NCBI GenBank assembly: GCA_017437065.1
Contig: JAFSBX010000106.1
Location: forward strand, 1 to 64,000
From: Lachnospiraceae bacterium
GTDB lineage: Bacteria; Bacillota; Clostridia; Lachnospirales; Lachnospiraceae
DNA: 64,000 bases
Direction of reading: 5' to 3'
The translations under genes and the position numbers were made by a program. A model generated the notes under the pieces. The model saw only the letters and a program-made list of their open reading frames with translations. It made no database searches and was not told where the DNA came from. Positions 63,505 through 64,000 of the stretch are shown here, one piece after another; within the stretch, counting starts at the first letter, position 1; each line of letters opens with the position of its first letter.

Positions 63505-64000
63505 ATGAAAATCACTGTTATACATGGACAGAGCCACAAAGGCTCTACCTATAATATAGCAAAGCAACTTTGTGACAAACTCGGTGGAGAGGTTACGGAA
63601 TTTTTTCTGCCGAAAGATTTTGCATGTTACTGTAAAGGTTGTACTGCTTGTTTTATCAGGGAGACGAGTTGTCCCGATTATGAAAAATTAAAGCCACTTA
63701 CTGAAGCATTAGACAATGCTGATGTAATCATTCTTGCAAGTCCGGTGTATGTTATGCATGCTACAGGTGCAATGAAGTCGTTTCTTGATCATTATGGGTA
63801 CAGATATATGGTTCATCGTCCCGAAGAAAAAATGTTTTCGAAGCAGGCGGTTTGTATTTCGACAGCCGCAGGTGCAGGTATGCGCAGTACGATAAAGGAT
63901 ATGGCTGACAGCACATTTTTCTGGGGCTGTGCTCGTACATATAAACTTGGTGTTGCGGTTATGGAAACAAGATGGGAAATGGTAAAGCCGAGAATAAAAA
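63505..64000 (+). CDS. Flavodoxin-fold NAD(P)H-dependent oxidoreductase, 3' truncated by window
   Basis: The gene starts at ATG 63505 (AAAGGAG upstream) and runs off the window after 165 codons. It begins MKITVIHGQSHKGSTYNIAK, an FMN phosphate-binding loop. CKGCTACFIRETSCPDY is the Cys-rich segment of iron-sulfur flavoprotein-like NADPH-dependent FMN reductases, followed by DVIILASPVYVMHATGAMKS. It may reduce flavins, quinones or metals. It lies 81 bases after the transglutaminase-like gene in the same direction. Confidence 0.88.
   Translation, partial: MKITVIHGQSHKGSTYNIAKQLCDKLGGEVTEFFLPKDFACYCKGCTACFIRETSCPDYEKLKPLTEALDNADVIILASPVYVMHATGAMKSFLDHYGYRYMVHRPEEKMFSKQAVCISTAAGAGMRSTIKDMADSTFFWGCARTYKLGVAVMETRWEMVKPRIK

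Noticed and set aside
1-64000. CRISPR arrays, tRNA or rRNA genes, complete insertion sequences
   Set aside because: No regularly spaced direct repeats with unique spacers, no cloverleaf with a TTCGA arm in a gap, no rRNA-like stretch and no transposase frame were seen by eye.

Overview
The window looks like chromosomal DNA of a motile, spore-forming Gram-positive anaerobe of the family Lachnospiraceae (Clostridia). The evidence is low G+C, AddAB instead of RecBCD, spoVA sporulation genes, a chemoreceptor, lipoprotein-type solute binding, and family-typical genes (DUF6062, DUF5721, a TetM-like GTPase with a NYN domain). Genus and species cannot be fixed from the sequence alone.

Layout. 1-1017: the 3' end of dapL, a serine-recombinase tail and a TetR regulator. 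1018-5704: a DUF6062 protein, a DUF3298 lipoprotein, an M19 dipeptidase and a HAD phosphatase. 5874-13063: addB-addA. 13077-36427: a large beta-1,3-glucan utilisation locus. It has two giant secreted GH16 laminarinases at its ends, an AraC regulator, a GH94 phosphorylase of the cellobiose/chitobiose type, a sugar ABC importer without its own ATPase, a chemoreceptor, a GH16 enzyme with no signal peptide, and a second GH94 phosphorylase of the laminaribiose type. 36480-37300: thiT with a TPP riboswitch. 37425-46366: a cytoplasmic sugar-binding/GGDEF protein, a TetM-like GTPase fused to a Rae1-like nuclease, an RsmF-type methyltransferase, purA and a LysR regulator. 46496-49420: a coiled-coil protein, an MBL lipoprotein, and a broken archaeal-type AspRS gene behind an apparent Asp-codon leader-peptide attenuator. 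49565-58579: HAD, spoVAB-spoVAA-spoVAC, CapA, an AftB-like membrane glycosyltransferase, a UGM-like flavoprotein, RidA, a shikimate kinase-like protein, spoVAE and DUF5721. 58794-64000: DegV, an orphan LytTR regulator, DUF1294, argG, an 816-base non-coding stretch with a large palindrome and tandem repeats, a transglutaminase-like protein and a truncated flavodoxin-family gene.

How the genes may work together. The secreted GH16 enzymes would cut beta-1,3-glucan. The importer would take up the oligosaccharides, the cytoplasmic GH16 would shorten them, and the two GH94 enzymes would phosphorolyse them to glucose 1-phosphate. The chemoreceptor in the importer operon suggests swimming toward the substrate. 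AT-rich direct motifs that recur in every promoter region of this locus are candidate operators for the AraC protein.

The strongest leads for new biology are the GTPase-Rae1 fusion, the leader peptide ending in three Asp codons upstream of the damaged AspRS, the 141-base palindromic element after argG, and the shared operator motif.
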